Source: a bacterium (GTDB taxonomy: Bacteria > Zixibacteria > MSB-5A5 > GN15 > FEB-12). Taken from it: a stretch of DNA of 6,397 bases. The stretch lies in contig JAUXBJ010000121.1 in NCBI GenBank assembly GCA_030619425.1, positions 1-6,397 on the forward strand, given 5' to 3'. How positions within the stretch are numbered: position 1 is the stretch's first letter; every line of letters begins with the position of its first letter. Both the position numbers and the translations under genes were made by a program. The notes under the pieces are model-generated. The model was not told the DNA's origin. It saw only the letters and a list, made by a program, of their open reading frames with translations, and searched no databases. Of this stretch, positions 5,873 to 6,397 are shown piece by piece.

Positions 5873-6079
5873 CTATCTATCAGAGGGGTTACGACGGTTC
5901 GGGTATATCTTTCTGAAAATCGGTTCCAGAAGAAGTGCTATTACTACTCCACCAGCAATTGCGATAAGAATCGATTCTAACCAGGAAAGTTCATCTAAAC
6001 CTAAGAGTCGTGACGCAATTATAAATACAAGAGCATATACCACTCCTCTGATAAATCCTTGTTTGGAAGCCGGACGCAT
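5873..6079 (-). CDS. Small two-helix membrane protein; possible immunity or accessory partner of the Cys-rich protein
   Basis: The product has 68 residues and belongs to no family I recognise. Two hydrophobic segments are visible: about 9-26 (FIRGVVYALVFIIASRLL) and about 33-55 (starting WLESILIAIAGGVV), joined by a short acidic turn (GLDELS). Both ends are basic (MRPASKQ; RKIYPNRRNPSDR), predicting a hairpin in the inner membrane with both termini in the cytoplasm. I chose the ATG at 6079 over an upstream in-frame ATG at 6229. It has a strong purine-rich ribosome site (GAGAGAGAGG, 5-base spacing) directly after the upstream gene's stop, and the longer form would overlap that gene by 131 bases. 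By hand count, 5881-6060 is about 41% G+C against about 55% in a sampled stretch of the fusion gene, hinting at foreign origin. An immunity role is inferred only from size, topology and position; a stand-alone membrane protein is equally possible. Confidence 0.7.
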   Translation of the reverse strand: MRPASKQGFIRGVVYALVFIIASRLLGLDELSWLESILIAIAGGVVIALLLEPIFRKIYPNRRNPSDR

Positions 6080-6084
6080 TCTAA

Positions 6085-6094
6085 CCTCTCTCTC
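6085..6094 (-). promoter_or_regulatory. Ribosome binding site deciding the start of the two-helix gene
   Basis: GAGAGAGAGG on the minus strand ends 5 bases before the ATG at 6079, inside the 19-base gap after the upstream gene's TAA. It supports the 68-residue form and translation of both genes from one message. Confidence 0.65.
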
Positions 6095-6098
6095 TTTC

Positions 6099-6395
6099 TT
6101 ACCACAACTGTCCAAGCGCACAGCCAACTGCCGACGCGACAGCCGAACCAGTACAACCGACCGCCACACAATGACCATAGCCGGGACCAGCAAGTAGACA
6201 ACCTCCTGCGGCGCCGGCGCACCCTGCAATAGTGCCTGTAGCGGTGCACTTTAGCCACGATCCCCAACTCCAGGAGGCGGCCATTGACTCCGTCACCCTG
6301 GCACCGTAGATCGGTGGATATGACAATATCCACAAATCAATGTCGGGATCAACACGCTCATAACCGTTCTCCGAAGATTCAGGCACAAAAGACAT
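6099..6395 (-). CDS. Cys/Gly/Ala-rich small protein, bacteriocin- or RiPP-precursor-like; 5' end uncertain
   Basis: As read, it has 98 residues. The N-terminal half is polar to mixed with many Trp residues (SWSWGSWLK at 41-49). The rest, residues 50-98, is almost all Gly/Ala/small with six cysteines at 50, 59, 66, 76, 81 and 92. It includes CAGAAGGC (59-66) and CLLAGPGYGHC (66-76). This layout, a leader-like part followed by a Cys-rich Gly/Ala core, resembles bacteriocin-like precursors of the halocin C8 sort; no family assignment is proven. The ATG at 6395 is two bases from the window edge, so a longer protein and its ribosome site may lie outside. The ATG at 6284 (residue 38, preceded by GGAG at a short spacing) is an alternative. 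No modification enzyme or exporter is visible. It is followed at 19 bases by the two-helix membrane gene, suggesting one operon. It could instead be a small exported or membrane protein. Confidence 0.6.
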   Translation of the reverse strand: MSFVPESSENGYERVDPDIDLWILSYPPIYGARVTESMAASWSWGSWLKCTATGTIAGCAGAAGGCLLAGPGYGHCVAVGCTGSAVASAVGCALGQLW

Positions 6396-6397
6396 AA

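Noticed and set aside
6019..6333. Minus-strand open frame of 104 codons in another frame over the small-gene pair
   Set aside because: Overlaps both better-supported genes, is rich in Arg/Trp/Cys typical of an off-frame reading, and has no ribosome site.

Overview
The window looks like chromosomal DNA of a diderm (outer-membrane-bearing) bacterium. It carries a canonical uvrA and a TolC-type outer-membrane channel. Coding DNA is roughly 55% G+C by hand count of samples. The intergenic regions are unusually rich in short palindromes and dispersed repeats, as in several uncultured lineages. I cannot name the phylum; an FCB-group-like organism is only a guess.

Layout. (1) Positions 1-2401, minus strand: the first 800 codons of uvrA, cut at its 3' end by the window edge, with a plausible sigma70-like promoter just upstream. 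(2) Positions 2402-3158: a 757-base intergenic region without a convincing gene but with at least six perfect-arm hairpins between 2803 and 3050, one inside a 'GTCATTGCGAGCGAC...GGAGCGCGG' repeat. (3) Positions 3159-5504, plus strand: a 781-residue exported protein joining a periplasmic substrate-binding domain (ABC_sub_bind-like) to a complete two-repeat TolC-type outer-membrane efflux domain. (4) Positions 5505-5872: a second repeat-rich intergenic region. It holds a five-unit array with an exact 21-nt period, a second copy of the GTCATTGCGAG repeat, and a hairpin resembling one in region 2. (5) Positions 5873-6395, minus strand: a compact two-gene unit. Its first gene encodes a Gly/Ala-rich protein with six cysteines in its last 49 residues, resembling a bacteriocin or RiPP precursor. 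Nineteen bases later, behind a clear ribosome binding site, comes a 68-residue protein with two predicted membrane helices, in DNA of about 41% G+C.

How the parts relate. uvrA is housekeeping DNA repair and is divergent from the fusion gene. The fusion gene stands alone here, with no inner-membrane pump or adaptor beside it, so its partners must be encoded elsewhere. The Cys-rich protein and the two-helix protein look like a peptide plus immunity/accessory pair; this is inferred from architecture and spacing only. The strongest candidates for something undescribed are the binding-protein/TolC fusion, the Cys-rich peptide pair, and the 21-nt periodic array.
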